Notes: generated by a model not told the origin, from the letters alone. 64,000 nt of DNA from Cyanobacteria bacterium SZAS-4 (GCA_018266255.1 JAFEAT010000022.1:1-64000), one strand, 5' to 3'; shown: positions 40,990 to 50,379, counted from the first letter of the stretch. Program-made: numbers and translations.

Positions 40990-43245
40990 TTGACCAAGAA
41001 GAAACAGTCGAAAAGAAGCGCAAAACAAGGTGCCAAAAAAACGTCAGGTTCAGGCGTCGCACCTACTTTGCAAGAGATACCAGCGATGGAGCCACCGAAA
41101 GCCTCGCAGGATGCGCAGGCGTTGTCGGCACCTGAGCCGATCAAGACTGAGCCGGCACCTGACTTGGCGGCTGAGCCGAAGTCTGGCTACCAAACCGGAG
41201 TCGTGGCAACCGCTGCTGCAACACCCGACCAGCCTCCAGCGCCAGTACCTCAGCCAGAACATGCATCTAGACCTGCTTCAGAACCCGCAATTGCTCCAGA
41301 ACCTGCACCTACACCTTCTCCAGAGCCAGCACCTGCGTCCGTCCCGGCGCCTACACCCGCTCCAGAGCCAGCTTCGGTCCAATCGCCTGCGAGCATGCCG
41401 TCGCCTTCAATTACCAACGACATTCCAACTCCTCCAGCGATAGCGGCAGCCCAGTCTGCCACACCATCGCAAAAAACGACTTACGACATGGAAGCGATGG
41501 AAAACGCTCCACCAGGCGCACCACAAGATCTTGCCACAGTTCCGACTCACACGTCGCCCGCACTCAACCCCCAATCCCTAGGCAGCCTGACCAGAAGCAA
41601 GTCAAGCTCGGAAGTTTCACGTGCACTGCCAGGCAAGGAAGAGCCCGGTCCGAAATGGCAGCCTCCAGTGGATTACTTTGGCGCGTCAGCTTCGGCATTT
41701 TCTTATTCTTTTTCAGGCAGTCTCAACCGAGATCCAAACGCACTCAAACGCCCAAGCGACGCCCAAGCACCTGCGGCATCGACTCCTGGCAATGCAGCCA
41801 GTTTGCCAACCCCGTCAAACCCGCCAACTCCTTCGCCTTTGCCGTCAAACGAGCCTGCGCAGCCAGCTCAGCCACCAGCAGTTTATGAATCGGGCACCGA
41901 CACAGCCGCTCTGTCACCCAAGATGGCTAAGTTCATCTCCAGTCTTCGCGAACGCGAGATGACTGCATCAGGCGCTTCCTCGCCAGTTCTCCCGCAGATG
42001 GAAGCAACATCTGTCGAGATTGCTCCGATTACAACGCCGCAACCACCACAACCACCGCAAGCACAGCCGCCTCAGCCGTCGCCTTCACAGCCACAACCTC
42101 CAGTCACACCACCGAAATTTACACCTGTTACGAGCGTAAAACATCCCGAACCGAAAAACGCACCCACTTCAGGACCAGCTCCAGGAGCCCCTGCTGGACC
42201 AGTCTCGGCCCAAACATCGCGCGATTTGGCTCCCATCGCAAGAATGCCCGACCAGAAAGGTCCGCGGCCTGAGCCAAAAGCCTTTGACGAAGAATTGCCG
42301 CTCGCGCCTAAGTCATCGTCTCAAGTGGCAGAACTCCGCGAATCCATCTTGTCGCAGCGTTCTGACGATCAGCCTGAAGATTGGCACCCTGTGCCTGCAA
42401 AGAAACCGCCACGCACGCCCGATCCAAAGCTCTCCGCTGATCTGGACGACTTTAAGAAACCCGAACAACCGGGCAAACAACGCGAATCCGATCGTCATCT
42501 GTCACTTGAAGAGATGGCAGCATTGGACCCCGACCTGGCTTTGCCTGCACAAACACCGCAGCAACAGTCGATTAGACGGCTTAAAAGCAAGGCCTCAGGC
42601 GGCATTCACGCGGAAATCTACATTCCAATTTACATCGTCTGTCTCGGACTGGGCTGGGTGACAGAGCAATCTGCTGCATCTGGAACGTGCCGAGATACCG
42701 GTCAACGCATTGAAAGCGCGTTGCAACTGCTTGCGCCCAAACAACTAGCAGACAATTTCGTCGCGGGTTCAAATGCTTACGATGACCGCGAGAATAAACT
42801 GCATCCGTTCAATCCAAATAAACGCCCAAATGTTCCGCAGGCCATTCTCAGCCGCATCCAGGCCTTCTGCTCTGGCCTGTCATCGGCTTTCGGTCGTATT
42901 CCCGCAACAATCACGGCTTCATCGGCAACGAATCCTCTGGCAGAGATCATGATTCTGCTTACGTACTCGTCAATTCTGATTCTCTCTTTACTGATCTTCT
43001 TCAAATTCAAACGCTCGACAAACTGGAGCATTGCCGATTTCATTCTTTTGCCGATTGGATTGGTCGCAGCGTCAACGATAATAACCGCTGTGCTCATCGC
43101 AGTTTTGTCGATGTCAGCATCACTGGCGGCGGGATATCTTCCAAACACCATCATCTTATACACGACCATTGCAGTCGTACTGGCAGTGCTGGATATGGCG
43201 CGACGCAGTTTCTTAGGGCGCAAACAAGCAATCGTGCGGGACTAG
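40990..43245 (+). CDS. Proline-rich protein with C-terminal membrane domain
   Basis: Encodes 751 residues from a TTG at 40990 with GGAG about 10 bases upstream. A short basic N terminus (KKKQSKRSAKQGAKK) is followed by about 500 residues of Pro/Ala/Ser/Glu-rich sequence with repeated PEPAP and PQPPQ, certainly disordered. The last 210 residues contain about four hydrophobic helices (for example IYIPIYIVCLGLGWV and MILLTYSSILILSLLIFF). It would be anchored in the membrane with a long cytoplasmic or periplasmic arm. No known family recognised. Confidence 0.75.
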   Translation: MTKKKQSKRSAKQGAKKTSGSGVAPTLQEIPAMEPPKASQDAQALSAPEPIKTEPAPDLAAEPKSGYQTGVVATAAATPDQPPAPVPQPEHASRPASEPAIAPEPAPTPSPEPAPASVPAPTPAPEPASVQSPASMPSPSITNDIPTPPAIAAAQSATPSQKTTYDMEAMENAPPGAPQDLATVPTHTSPALNPQSLGSLTRSKSSSEVSRALPGKEEPGPKWQPPVDYFGASASAFSYSFSGSLNRDPNALKRPSDAQAPAASTPGNAASLPTPSNPPTPSPLPSNEPAQPAQPPAVYESGTDTAALSPKMAKFISSLREREMTASGASSPVLPQMEATSVEIAPITTPQPPQPPQAQPPQPSPSQPQPPVTPPKFTPVTSVKHPEPKNAPTSGPAPGAPAGPVSAQTSRDLAPIARMPDQKGPRPEPKAFDEELPLAPKSSSQVAELRESILSQRSDDQPEDWHPVPAKKPPRTPDPKLSADLDDFKKPEQPGKQRESDRHLSLEEMAALDPDLALPAQTPQQQSIRRLKSKASGGIHAEIYIPIYIVCLGLGWVTEQSAASGTCRDTGQRIESALQLLAPKQLADNFVAGSNAYDDRENKLHPFNPNKRPNVPQAILSRIQAFCSGLSSAFGRIPATITASSATNPLAEIMILLTYSSILILSLLIFFKFKRSTNWSIADFILLPIGLVAASTIITAVLIAVLSMSASLAAGYLPNTIILYTTIAVVLAVLDMARRSFLGRKQAIVRD

Positions 43246-43253
43246 AAGGCGTC

Positions 43254-43622
43254 TTACTTCATCATCGACATGGCGAGCATCTGCTGATAGACCTTTGAGT
43301 CCATTGTGGCGAGAAACTTGCGCCCGTCTTTTAACTCACAGAGCGCACAAACTTCTTTGCGATTTCCGCCGAGCATCAAGCCCGCCAACATGCCAACTGG
43401 TCCGAGAGCCAACGAGCCAGCCAGCCCCCAGCCCAGAGTGCCAGCTACTTTCTTGACGCTCTCTTCGGTCTGCAACGCCAGACTTTTGATTTCGCCCTGC
43501 AATTGGATCGTGTCAAAACCACCCCAGAGAGCGCCCATATTGAACTCATAATCCCCTGCATCGATGTCTCCGGCCAACACTTTGACACCCTTGTTATCGA
43601 AGATTTTTTCGAGCCTTTGCAT
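43254..43622 (-). CDS. Small protein with a glycine-rich hydrophobic segment
   Basis: Encodes 122 residues from an ATG at 43622 with GAGGT upstream. The N-terminal 50 residues are alpha/beta and polar. Residues about 60-85 (GTLGWGLAGSLALGPVGMLAG) form a Gly-zipper-like hydrophobic stretch that could insert in a membrane. The segment CALCELKDGRKFLATMD follows. No family recognised. It is convergent with the Pro-rich gene, leaving eight bases between stops. Confidence 0.72.
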   Translation of the reverse strand: MQRLEKIFDNKGVKVLAGDIDAGDYEFNMGALWGGFDTIQLQGEIKSLALQTEESVKKVAGTLGWGLAGSLALGPVGMLAGLMLGGNRKEVCALCELKDGRKFLATMDSKVYQQMLAMSMMK

Positions 43623-43688
43623 GAATTCAACCTCAGAGCAGTGCTGAAATTATACCCGAGGAATCGCCGCTCAATCTGGCTCAAATTG

Positions 43689-43702
43689 CACCGCATTTGG
43701 TG
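43689..43702. repeat. Dispersed palindrome, copy 8 (CACCGCATTTGGTG)
   Basis: It lies between the divergent genes starting at 43622 and 43781, flanked by TTG and CAA, which extends the symmetry to 20 bases as at copy 6. Confidence 0.55.
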
Positions 43703-43780
43703 CAAACTGGAAAATCTGTTAGCATTTCGTTAAATCCAACCGACCGTTTGATTTCGAGCACTTTTGGGCAGAACAGCTAC

Positions 43781-44344
43781 ATGAAGGCACAGGCAGAAAC
43801 ACCTCGAGTACCAGAAGAAACAGTTTGCGTCCCATGGGAAGTTTTAACTGCATCGGCGGAGCACGCCCTGCAAAATAAGAATTACTCAGAGGCTGAGACG
43901 ATGGCGCTTTCCGCGCTGGAAGAAGCTGAATCTTTTGATATGAGCGATGGCAGACTGGCGATGACGCTAGAGAGCCTGGCAGAAATCTATTATTTGCAGC
44001 AAAAGTACACACTCGCGGCACCGATTTGCCGGCGACTTTTATCGATGTATTCGAAGACTCTGGGCGAAGACCATCTCGATACAGGCATCATTTCCCACAA
44101 TCTAGCTATGATCTACCACTCGGCTGGCAAGCTGGTTCAAGCAGAACCGCTGTACAAGCAGGCTCTGGCTATCAAGACGAAGGCAATGGGCGCGAAACAC
44201 CCACAGGTGCTAACCTTGCTCGGTCACTACACCACATTGCTCTATCAAACCAACCGTGGACCTGAAGCAGAAGCATTGCGAGCTTCAGCGATTGCAATCT
44301 CGTCTGGTCGCTTCTCGCGGTCGGGACGTTGGGAAGCTATTTAA
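43781..44344 (+). CDS. TPR protein
   Basis: The frame is open from 43697, but that start would overlap the palindrome; the ATG at 43781 is chosen (187 residues), although its ribosome binding site is weak. Residues about 25-170 hold four TPR units of the kinesin-light-chain type, about 42 residues apart (for example NLAMIYHSAGKLVQAEPLYK). There is no signal peptide, so it is a cytoplasmic protein-binding scaffold. It is convergent with the kinase fusion gene, whose stop is seven bases away. Confidence 0.8.
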   Translation: MKAQAETPRVPEETVCVPWEVLTASAEHALQNKNYSEAETMALSALEEAESFDMSDGRLAMTLESLAEIYYLQQKYTLAAPICRRLLSMYSKTLGEDHLDTGIISHNLAMIYHSAGKLVQAEPLYKQALAIKTKAMGAKHPQVLTLLGHYTTLLYQTNRGPEAEALRASAIAISSGRFSRSGRWEAI

Positions 44345-44350
44345 TCTAAA

Positions 44351-45961
44351 CTACGAAACCTTAGACATGCGATCGACTTTGTGGATCGCCATTTCTTCGC
44401 GGTAGTTTAGCGCAAGTGCATTCTTCACCTGACGCGCACTTTGGAATCTTGCTTCGGGAATTTTTTGCAACAGCGCAAAAACAATATGCTCGAGCGATTT
44501 CGGTAAATTGCGCTCAGGACAAGCTTGAGCGAATCGGGGCGGCAATTCTTGCAAATGTTTGGCGATACATTCCATCGCCGTTGAACCTTCAGCTGCTTGT
44601 TTGCCAGTCAACGCCTCGTACATGATGCAACCTAACGAATACAAATCGCTGCGCGCATCAAGCTTGCCACCGCGGCACTGCTCAGGACTCATGTATGCGG
44701 GGCTGCCGCAGACTTCGAAACTATCAGTCAATTGAGCCTGGATGCTCGATTGTGGCGGAGGCAAGATTTTCGCCAGACCAAAATCGATCAGCTTCGCAAC
44801 ATCTGGTCCATTGCTGTTTGGCAACAAGACGATGTTGCTTGGCTTGATGTCGCAGTGAATGATGTCTTTGGCATGAGCAGCAATTAGAGCATCACACACT
44901 TGATCGAATATATTGAAAAAGCGATGTGGATCGAGAAATCTGTCGCGGCGCAAAATCGACTCGAATGATATGCCTTCAATATGATCCATCACAAGAAAAG
45001 ACTGCCCTTCTTTCGTGACACCAAAATCCAGTATTTGCACGGTGTTCTGATGAACCAATGCAGAAGCAGCTTTTGCTTCTTCTTGAAATAGTCGAACTAC
45101 ACGCCTATCCGTCGCAAATTGAGGAAGCAAAACTTTGATCGCCACAACGCGGTCTGTATGCAGGTGCAAAGCCTTATAGACACGACCCATCCCGCCCCGT
45201 CCAATCTGCGATTGAATTAGATATTTGTCCGCGAAAGTGTCACCGATCGAAAGATTTGCAGGCTGATCGCCTTCGAAACCTGCGTCTCCAAGCTTAGCAG
45301 CGACCTGTTGACGCACCTTTTTACCGCTTTGATTTGGGTCATCTGTGAGAAACAGAATTTCGAGAAGTGCTCGCATCCGCCCTCTCAAAACATCGATGGG
45401 CAGACCCATTTCGAAGGCAATTTCATCATTGCTCAAACCTTGCTCCACATAACAAAGCAAGTCGAGATTTTCGGCTGTCAAACTTGGTGGTTCATTCGGT
45501 TTTTGCTCTGCTTTCACTTGCTGTGTTTTTACAAGGCGCTCAGCAATGCGCGGATCTAGCCACGTTCCGCCCTGATGCACGTTGCGAATCGCGTCAGCTA
45601 GCTGTTCGGCGGGAACATCTTTCAAACAATAGCCATCTGCACCAGCACCCATCGAAGCCAAAATATCATCGTCGCCTTCATGTGACGTCAACATAATTAT
45701 GCGAACAGAGGGTAATTGACTTTTGATTTGAAAGCTCGCCTCAATACCATCGGCACCAGGCAAACCGATATCCATCAAAATGACATCTGGTCTCAACTCG
45801 AGAGCTCTTCCCAGAGCCAGATTTCCATCTTCCGCTTCACCGACAATGGAAAAATTATCCATTTTTTCCAGCAAAAGCCGAAGACCTATGCGAATGATCT
45901 GATGATCTTCAACGATAAGGATTTTGATGACACTGCCTTCGCCCATGTTATTCGTCTCCAT
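44351..45961 (-). CDS. Receiver-HTH-Ser/Thr protein kinase fusion
   Basis: Up to 536 residues; Met6 (45946) has a better ribosome binding site than Met1. Residues 10-130 form a receiver domain with phospho-acceptor Asp64 (ILMDIGLPGADG). Residues about 158-205 look like a LuxR-type helix-turn-helix (LTAENLDLLCYVEQGLSNDE). Residues 245-520 form a Hanks-type kinase: GRGGMG (254-259), Lys276, catalytic Asp371 in HCDIKPSN, DFG at 393-395, and SPEQ. The usual HRD is HCD, so it is a non-RD kinase that may not need activation-loop phosphorylation. It lies seven bases after the histidine kinase gene, its likely phosphate donor. It could join two-component input to both DNA binding and Ser/Thr phosphorylation. 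Confidence 0.88.
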   Translation of the reverse strand: METNNMGEGSVIKILIVEDHQIIRIGLRLLLEKMDNFSIVGEAEDGNLALGRALELRPDVILMDIGLPGADGIEASFQIKSQLPSVRIIMLTSHEGDDDILASMGAGADGYCLKDVPAEQLADAIRNVHQGGTWLDPRIAERLVKTQQVKAEQKPNEPPSLTAENLDLLCYVEQGLSNDEIAFEMGLPIDVLRGRMRALLEILFLTDDPNQSGKKVRQQVAAKLGDAGFEGDQPANLSIGDTFADKYLIQSQIGRGGMGRVYKALHLHTDRVVAIKVLLPQFATDRRVVRLFQEEAKAASALVHQNTVQILDFGVTKEGQSFLVMDHIEGISFESILRRDRFLDPHRFFNIFDQVCDALIAAHAKDIIHCDIKPSNIVLLPNSNGPDVAKLIDFGLAKILPPPQSSIQAQLTDSFEVCGSPAYMSPEQCRGGKLDARSDLYSLGCIMYEALTGKQAAEGSTAMECIAKHLQELPPRFAQACPERNLPKSLEHIVFALLQKIPEARFQSARQVKNALALNYREEMAIHKVDRMSKVS

Positions 45962-45968
45962 TGGAGAG

Positions 45969-47144
45969 CTACCCCAGAGAATGTGTTACCAACTTCGGCT
46001 TTGTACATAAACTCACTCGTTCACGATTCAGTGCAGTGACATTAGGCATCTGAGGCAAAGTAATCTTAATCGTAGTTCCCTTACTCAATTTGCTATGACA
46101 AACTATGTTGCCATTTTGCTCTTCCACAAAGCGTTTGCATAAATCGAGACCGATCCCAAATCCATCAGGTTGATAGCGCCGTGTCTTTTGAAAACTGCGC
46201 TCGAAAATCAAATCTACCAATTCTGGTTCGACACCAATTCCGGTATCAGTAACCGACAGAACCGACTTACCGGCTGCGCTCTTACACGAGATCGTCACCG
46301 ACCCACCTTCAGGCGTAAATTTCACGGCATTGCTCAATAAATTGAGCATTACTTTGCGCATCGCTAGTGGATCGGCGAAAAGCGTGTCACTAGGAGAATA
46401 GGACTTGATAAAACGAATCTTCTTCATCGCTGCAGTTGCAGTTAACTCGCGAAGTACGTCAGCAACCAGACGGCCGACATTTACATCAGTCTGCACAAAA
46501 GTGTCGAAACCAGTTTCGTAACGGTATAGGTCCAGGACATTGTGAATGGTGTGCAATAGCGTCTGATTGCTGCTGCTTATCTGAGAGAGCAAGTTGCGCA
46601 CATCATCAGACATCGTGCCCAACTCGATCAGTATGGAAAGAATGCGTTGCGCTCCCATAATTGGAATGCTCAATTTGTGAGCCAACATAGCGATGAAATG
46701 TTCTCTCTCTTCAAGCAAGCGCAATTGCATAACAGCGCGGTCGGCTCTGCATCTTTCGATTGAATATTGAATCGCGCGCAGAATCGATTCGGCACTAGGA
46801 CGTCCTTTCACAAGAAAATCTTGCGCACCATTTTGCACAGATTCTAGAGCCAAATTCTTATCGTCTGAACCGCTCAGAATAACGATCGGTATAGTCTTAG
46901 AACACCTTCGAACTTGCAGCAGAGTATCAATCCCATCGCTGTCAGGAAGCCCTAAATTGAGCAGCACGGAGTCGTAGGTACGCGTTGTCAGCTCATTAAT
47001 GCCGTCAGCCAAACTCATAACCCAGGTGACACTTAAATCTAACAGGTTGGACGAACGTTGATGGAGCAAGTCCAGCACTTGCTTTGCGTCAACACAATCG
47101 TTCTCGATCAACAACACTTGGATGGACGTCGTTTGATTCGTCAT
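45969..47144 (-). CDS. Hybrid sensor histidine kinase with N-terminal pseudo-receiver
   Basis: The frame is open to 47234; the ATG at 47144 with AAAGGTG upstream is chosen (391 residues). The N-terminal receiver (about 5-125) has Asn63 in LLNLGLPDSDG where the phospho-acceptor Asp should be, so it probably senses or binds without phosphotransfer. The dimerisation domain has the acceptor His156 in FIAMLAHKLSIPI. The ATPase domain has NLLSNAVKFTPEGG, DTGIGV and GFGIGLDLC. No membrane segment, so the kinase is cytoplasmic. The next gene, seven bases on, encodes the presumed partner. Confidence 0.9.
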   Translation of the reverse strand: MTNQTTSIQVLLIENDCVDAKQVLDLLHQRSSNLLDLSVTWVMSLADGINELTTRTYDSVLLNLGLPDSDGIDTLLQVRRCSKTIPIVILSGSDDKNLALESVQNGAQDFLVKGRPSAESILRAIQYSIERCRADRAVMQLRLLEEREHFIAMLAHKLSIPIMGAQRILSILIELGTMSDDVRNLLSQISSSNQTLLHTIHNVLDLYRYETGFDTFVQTDVNVGRLVADVLRELTATAAMKKIRFIKSYSPSDTLFADPLAMRKVMLNLLSNAVKFTPEGGSVTISCKSAAGKSVLSVTDTGIGVEPELVDLIFERSFQKTRRYQPDGFGIGLDLCKRFVEEQNGNIVCHSKLSKGTTIKITLPQMPNVTALNRERVSLCTKPKLVTHSLG

Positions 47145-47372
47145 CAGACACCTTTGGATAGCCTCACTTGTAAAAGTATAAATGCGCAGCCAAAGCCCAT
47201 CGTCACCTAGCGGAGGGATTTTCGGGCACCACATTTAATGTCGTTTCAAAAACTGCAGCGGCAACGGTCACTCAAAAGATATCAATCTAAAGGGTGATTG
47301 CCTGCCAAAGCAATGCGCACGATACCAGAAGAAGCTTGCTGGTAGGGTTCTCCACTGTTGAGGCTACTATCC

Positions 47373-47798
47373 TCAGCTATTTTGCTCGGCAATAGCTGTG
47401 ATGTAAGGAATGGTTAGTGGACGTCCCTTGTATGCGCAGTACATCAAATACAGATTTCCCGCCAGGTAAGCAAGCGAAACGAGTCCGCCTGCGAGCCAGG
47501 GAATAAAAGCAAGGAAACCGAGAAAAGGAAGCACACCGAGAGTAAATGAAAGCATAGCCAGGACAATGTGAAGTCCGACGAATCCGACGTTGAGCACCAG
47601 ACTCTGTATCGCATGTTGCCGCAAATATCGGTTGCTTTTTGGCTCAGTCACCAACCAGATAATCGAAAAAATGATATTTGCACCAACGAGAGGAACGTAA
47701 GCCAGAGCCGCAGCAATGTTGTTGTCGATATCAAAAAGTTTTGTCTTGACGAGCAGTTCGCTGCTATTCGACGAGCTTCTTGAAGGCAATTCATCCAT
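47373..47798 (-). CDS. DUF4870/Tic20-like small membrane protein
   Basis: Encodes 141 residues from an ATG at 47798; GGCGGAG in the end of the upstream gene serves as ribosome binding site. Residues 1-22 are polar. Three to four membrane helices follow (AALAYVPLVGANIIFSIIWL, LNVGFVGLHIVLAMLSFTLG, LAFIPWLAGGLVSLAYLAG). The block NRYLRQHAIQSLVLN is typical of DUF4870 proteins, which are related to Tic20. Function is unknown in bacteria. It is coupled to the preceding membrane protein gene. Confidence 0.82.
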   Translation of the reverse strand: MDELPSRSSSNSSELLVKTKLFDIDNNIAAALAYVPLVGANIIFSIIWLVTEPKSNRYLRQHAIQSLVLNVGFVGLHIVLAMLSFTLGVLPFLGFLAFIPWLAGGLVSLAYLAGNLYLMYCAYKGRPLTIPYITAIAEQNS

Positions 47799-47804
47799 GT
47801 TCCG

Positions 47805-48329
47805 CTACTCCGCCTTGGTGACAGCCCCCATTGTAATACTTTTGGAACCAGTGTCTTGCAACAATTCTTGGGCCTGCTTGTTTAGCAAAAGACCTGGCTT
47901 ATTGCTGTGAATTAGCTTAATCATTGCCCTGATCACGGTTTTATCGAACACATTGACATTAGCTTCGGCGCATAATTTATCATCCGCATCCAAAAATCTG
48001 AGCAAGATAGTTCGGCCAGGGGAATATTTCGAGACGTTCTTATAAGTTGTTGCTACCTCAAGCTTGCTGAAACTATCGAAGGGTATGATCCAGGCGTCGC
48101 TCCCAGCCTGACTGAAGACGACCCGGTCAGTGAAGATATGAATGGTCTGCGAAGATTGCCTGAAGGTTAGTGCGGCAAAGACAGTAAGCCAAAAGATGCC
48201 TCCGCACGAAAGCAGAGCTTTATGCGCGGCAAATCCAGCCAGTGCAACGCACAAGCCAAATATGACCATCGCCTTGAATACCCAAAGTACAGAAGAATCT
48301 GGTTTGAAGACTTGGACTAGCTGACTCAT
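47805..48329 (-). CDS. Small membrane protein with a PH-like cytoplasmic domain
   Basis: Encodes 174 residues. Two hydrophobic segments (about 17-36 and 42-57) are followed by a mostly beta domain (SQTIHIFTDRVVFSQAG and WIIPFDSFSKLEV) that resembles bacterial PH-like domains. No family is certain. The next gene starts six bases after its stop, so the two membrane proteins form an operon. Confidence 0.7.
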   Translation of the reverse strand: MSQLVQVFKPDSSVLWVFKAMVIFGLCVALAGFAAHKALLSCGGIFWLTVFAALTFRQSSQTIHIFTDRVVFSQAGSDAWIIPFDSFSKLEVATTYKNVSKYSPGRTILLRFLDADDKLCAEANVNVFDKTVIRAMIKLIHSNKPGLLLNKQAQELLQDTGSKSITMGAVTKAE

Positions 48330-48650
48330 ACCGAAGCAACTCCCTAGCTAATTACAGTTTAAACCAAATGGACAAAAAACAGCAATCGAAGCCGTAGCAG
48401 TTTGCCACTGAATGTAGTATCAAAGCGTGGCTCGAGGGACAATTAGTGTAAAGATTCGGTTAGCAGATTCGCTCAATTTCGTTAACGCAGATGAGTTGCT
48501 CAAACTTTCAGCAATGCACGCAAACGAGGCAGTAGAGCTGGCGCAACAATGCGACCATTAGTATGTAGTATAATTCCAGACCAAACATCATAGACGAGCC
48601 ACAACATCTGGCTCTGGAAACTCACAACTTGCAACGACGGGGAAAAAATT
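48330..48650. other. Divergent intergenic region before the aldo/keto reductase gene
   Basis: No gene is supported. A perfect TATAAT at 48569-48574 could be the -10 of the plus-strand gene; the -35 area at about 48546 (ACAATG) is poor. The leader from there would be about 70 bases. Confidence 0.4.
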
Positions 48651-49643
48651 ATGCAGCACCGGAAGTTAGGAGCATCGGATATCAATGCGTCTGTCATCAC
48701 ATATGGTGCCTGGGCGATCGGTGGAACGATGTGGGGCGGAACAGATGAGAAGGCTTCGATTGAGTCGATTCAGGCATCAATAGATGCAGGCGTCACGACG
48801 ATCGACACGGCTCCGATTTACGGTTACGGATACAGCGAAGAATTAGTCGCGAAAGCAATCAAAGATCGACGTGACCAGGTGCAAATTCTGACAAAGTTTG
48901 GTTTGCGCTGGGACGCCACAGACGGAGAGCACTTCTTTGATCTTGATGAAAAAGGCAAGACGATAAACATCTACAAAAACGCGAGAAAGCAAAGCATCCT
49001 CAAAGAGTGTGATGACAGCTTGAGACGTTTGAAAACAGACTACATCGACCTCTATCAGTGTCACTGGCGCGACACGACCACTCCGCTCGAAGAGACAATG
49101 GAAGCCTGCGCTCAGCTCTTGAAAGAAGGCAAAGTACGCGCTATCGGCGTGAGCAACTTCACAGCAGCAGACATCGCGAAGTGCAACAGCATCGTACCGA
49201 TTGCGTCGAATCAACCACCTTACAGCATGGTTCTGCGTGATATCGAGAAAGATGTTTTGCCTTATTGCAGAGACCACGATATTGCAACTGTCGTATACAG
49301 CCCGTTGCAGCGTGGGCTTTTGACCGGCAAATTCAAGCCCGATCATAAGTTTGCACAAGGCGACCATCGCGCTTCCACGCCACAATTCCAGCCAGCTTTC
49401 ATCGAACGAGTGAACAAATTCCTTGAAGAATTGAAACCTATGGCCGAACGACACAGCACAACGCTCGGCAACATAGTATTGAATTGGACGATTCAGCAGC
49501 CAGGCATCACAATCGCATTGGTTGGTGCACGTGACGCCGCTCAAGCGATCGAGAACGCCAAAGCAGCTGACGTGCGCCTGAGCAAAGACGAAGTAGCCAC
49601 AATAAACAAGTTGCTACAACAGCTAGACAAGGTAAGCGCTTAA
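48651..49643 (+). CDS. Aldo/keto reductase
   Basis: Encodes 330 residues from an ATG following GGGGAAAAAATT. The TIM-barrel NAD(P)H-dependent reductase pattern is complete: TIDTAPIYGYGYSE with catalytic Asp and Tyr, Lys in ILTKFGLRW, His in YQCHW, and the cofactor-binding C terminus with YSPLQRGLLTGK and NWTIQQPGITIALVGARD. It belongs to the group with YhdN/IolS-type enzymes; the substrate is not predictable. Its early codons happen to match the dispersed palindrome at 48695-48708. Confidence 0.93.
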   Translation: MQHRKLGASDINASVITYGAWAIGGTMWGGTDEKASIESIQASIDAGVTTIDTAPIYGYGYSEELVAKAIKDRRDQVQILTKFGLRWDATDGEHFFDLDEKGKTINIYKNARKQSILKECDDSLRRLKTDYIDLYQCHWRDTTTPLEETMEACAQLLKEGKVRAIGVSNFTAADIAKCNSIVPIASNQPPYSMVLRDIEKDVLPYCRDHDIATVVYSPLQRGLLTGKFKPDHKFAQGDHRASTPQFQPAFIERVNKFLEELKPMAERHSTTLGNIVLNWTIQQPGITIALVGARDAAQAIENAKAADVRLSKDEVATINKLLQQLDKVSA

Positions 49644-49665
49644 TGGAGCGCCGGCTTCAGACGGC

Positions 49666-49698
49666 AGGGACCGCCGGTCTATTGACCGGCGTCTCCCT
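49666..49698. terminator. Hairpin between convergent genes
   Basis: AGGGA-GCCGGTC pairs with GACCGGC-TCTCCCT, about 12 base pairs with small bulges. There is no T-tract, so it may stabilise 3' ends or terminate weakly on both strands. Confidence 0.45.
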
Positions 49699-49703
49699 CA
49701 CCA

Positions 49704-50192
49704 TCAATCAGTAATCTTAGGCAAAACAGCTTTAGCCGCTTTCTCCTGACCAGCAGTATCAGGCGCCGAAAACGTTCCGCACATAAAGATCAACCAATCA
49801 GAACCCTTTCGCACGTTCAGTTGAGGTGGGGTAGTGGTTCTGTAGGCAGCATCTCCGAGCCCAGCAACATCAACACCTTTGAACGTTGCTTTACTTTGCT
49901 CGAATACGTTCTTTGTCTCTTCTTTCGAAGCAGCATGCCGAATCAACAAACTGACCTGTGACTTGTCGCCACCAGTCAAGGAATACCCCGCATGGCTGAC
50001 CCATGTTTTACCAACTTCGGTATCAGCTTCGGCATTGCGGCTAGACTCTTTGACGGGTCCGCCCAAGATGCTCTGTCCGAGATCAGGTGTAAAAATTTTG
50101 CAAGCGCGGTTTCCAGGATCTGCTGCAGACACACCGAAAGAGGCTGTCGATGCGGTGATAAGTGCAATGAACAGGGGCGCAAATTTATGCAT
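49704..50192 (-). CDS. Secreted protein of unknown function
   Basis: An ATG at 50192 with AGGAG six bases upstream gives 162 residues; the frame is also open from a TTG at 50198. The signal peptide ends near VSA (24). The mature part has two cysteines (ACKIF and FMCGTF), probably a disulphide. Blocks GLGDAAYRTTTPPQLNVRKG recall small exported proteins of the DUF3558 kind, but this is weak. Function unknown. Confidence 0.78.
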   Translation of the reverse strand: MHKFAPLFIALITASTASFGVSAADPGNRACKIFTPDLGQSILGGPVKESSRNAEADTEVGKTWVSHAGYSLTGGDKSQVSLLIRHAASKEETKNVFEQSKATFKGVDVAGLGDAAYRTTTPPQLNVRKGSDWLIFMCGTFSAPDTAGQEKAAKAVLPKITD

Positions 50193-50220
50193 AATCAACT
50201 CCTAGTTGAATGTTTGAAAC

Positions 50221-50379
50221 TTAGCTTCCACTTTTAACAACTTCCGGATCTGTCGGCAGATCACTCGACTTCGGATTGATCTTAAAATCCGTTCGCTTCT
50301 GAATGTAGGTGCCATCAGCGCCCGAATACTTTTCGATTTTTGATATCACAAAATGTTCGCTCCGGATAAAAGTATCCAT
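50221..50379 (-). CDS. Possible 52-residue protein
   Basis: An ORF of 52 codons from an ATG at 50379; the frame is closed by a stop 27-30 bases further upstream. Composition is protein-like (FVISKIEKYSGADGTYIQKR), with no signal peptide and no cysteine. The ribosome binding site is weak. It lies 28 bases upstream of the secreted-protein gene on the same strand. It may be a real small gene or the remnant of a longer one. Confidence 0.35.
   Translation of the reverse strand: MDTFIRSEHFVISKIEKYSGADGTYIQKRTDFKINPKSSDLPTDPEVVKSGS

Noticed and set aside
48843..49544. 233-codon minus-strand ORF inside the aldo/keto reductase gene
   Set aside because: It is antisense to a complete, well-conserved enzyme; the translation is Cys- and Phe-rich without any domain.
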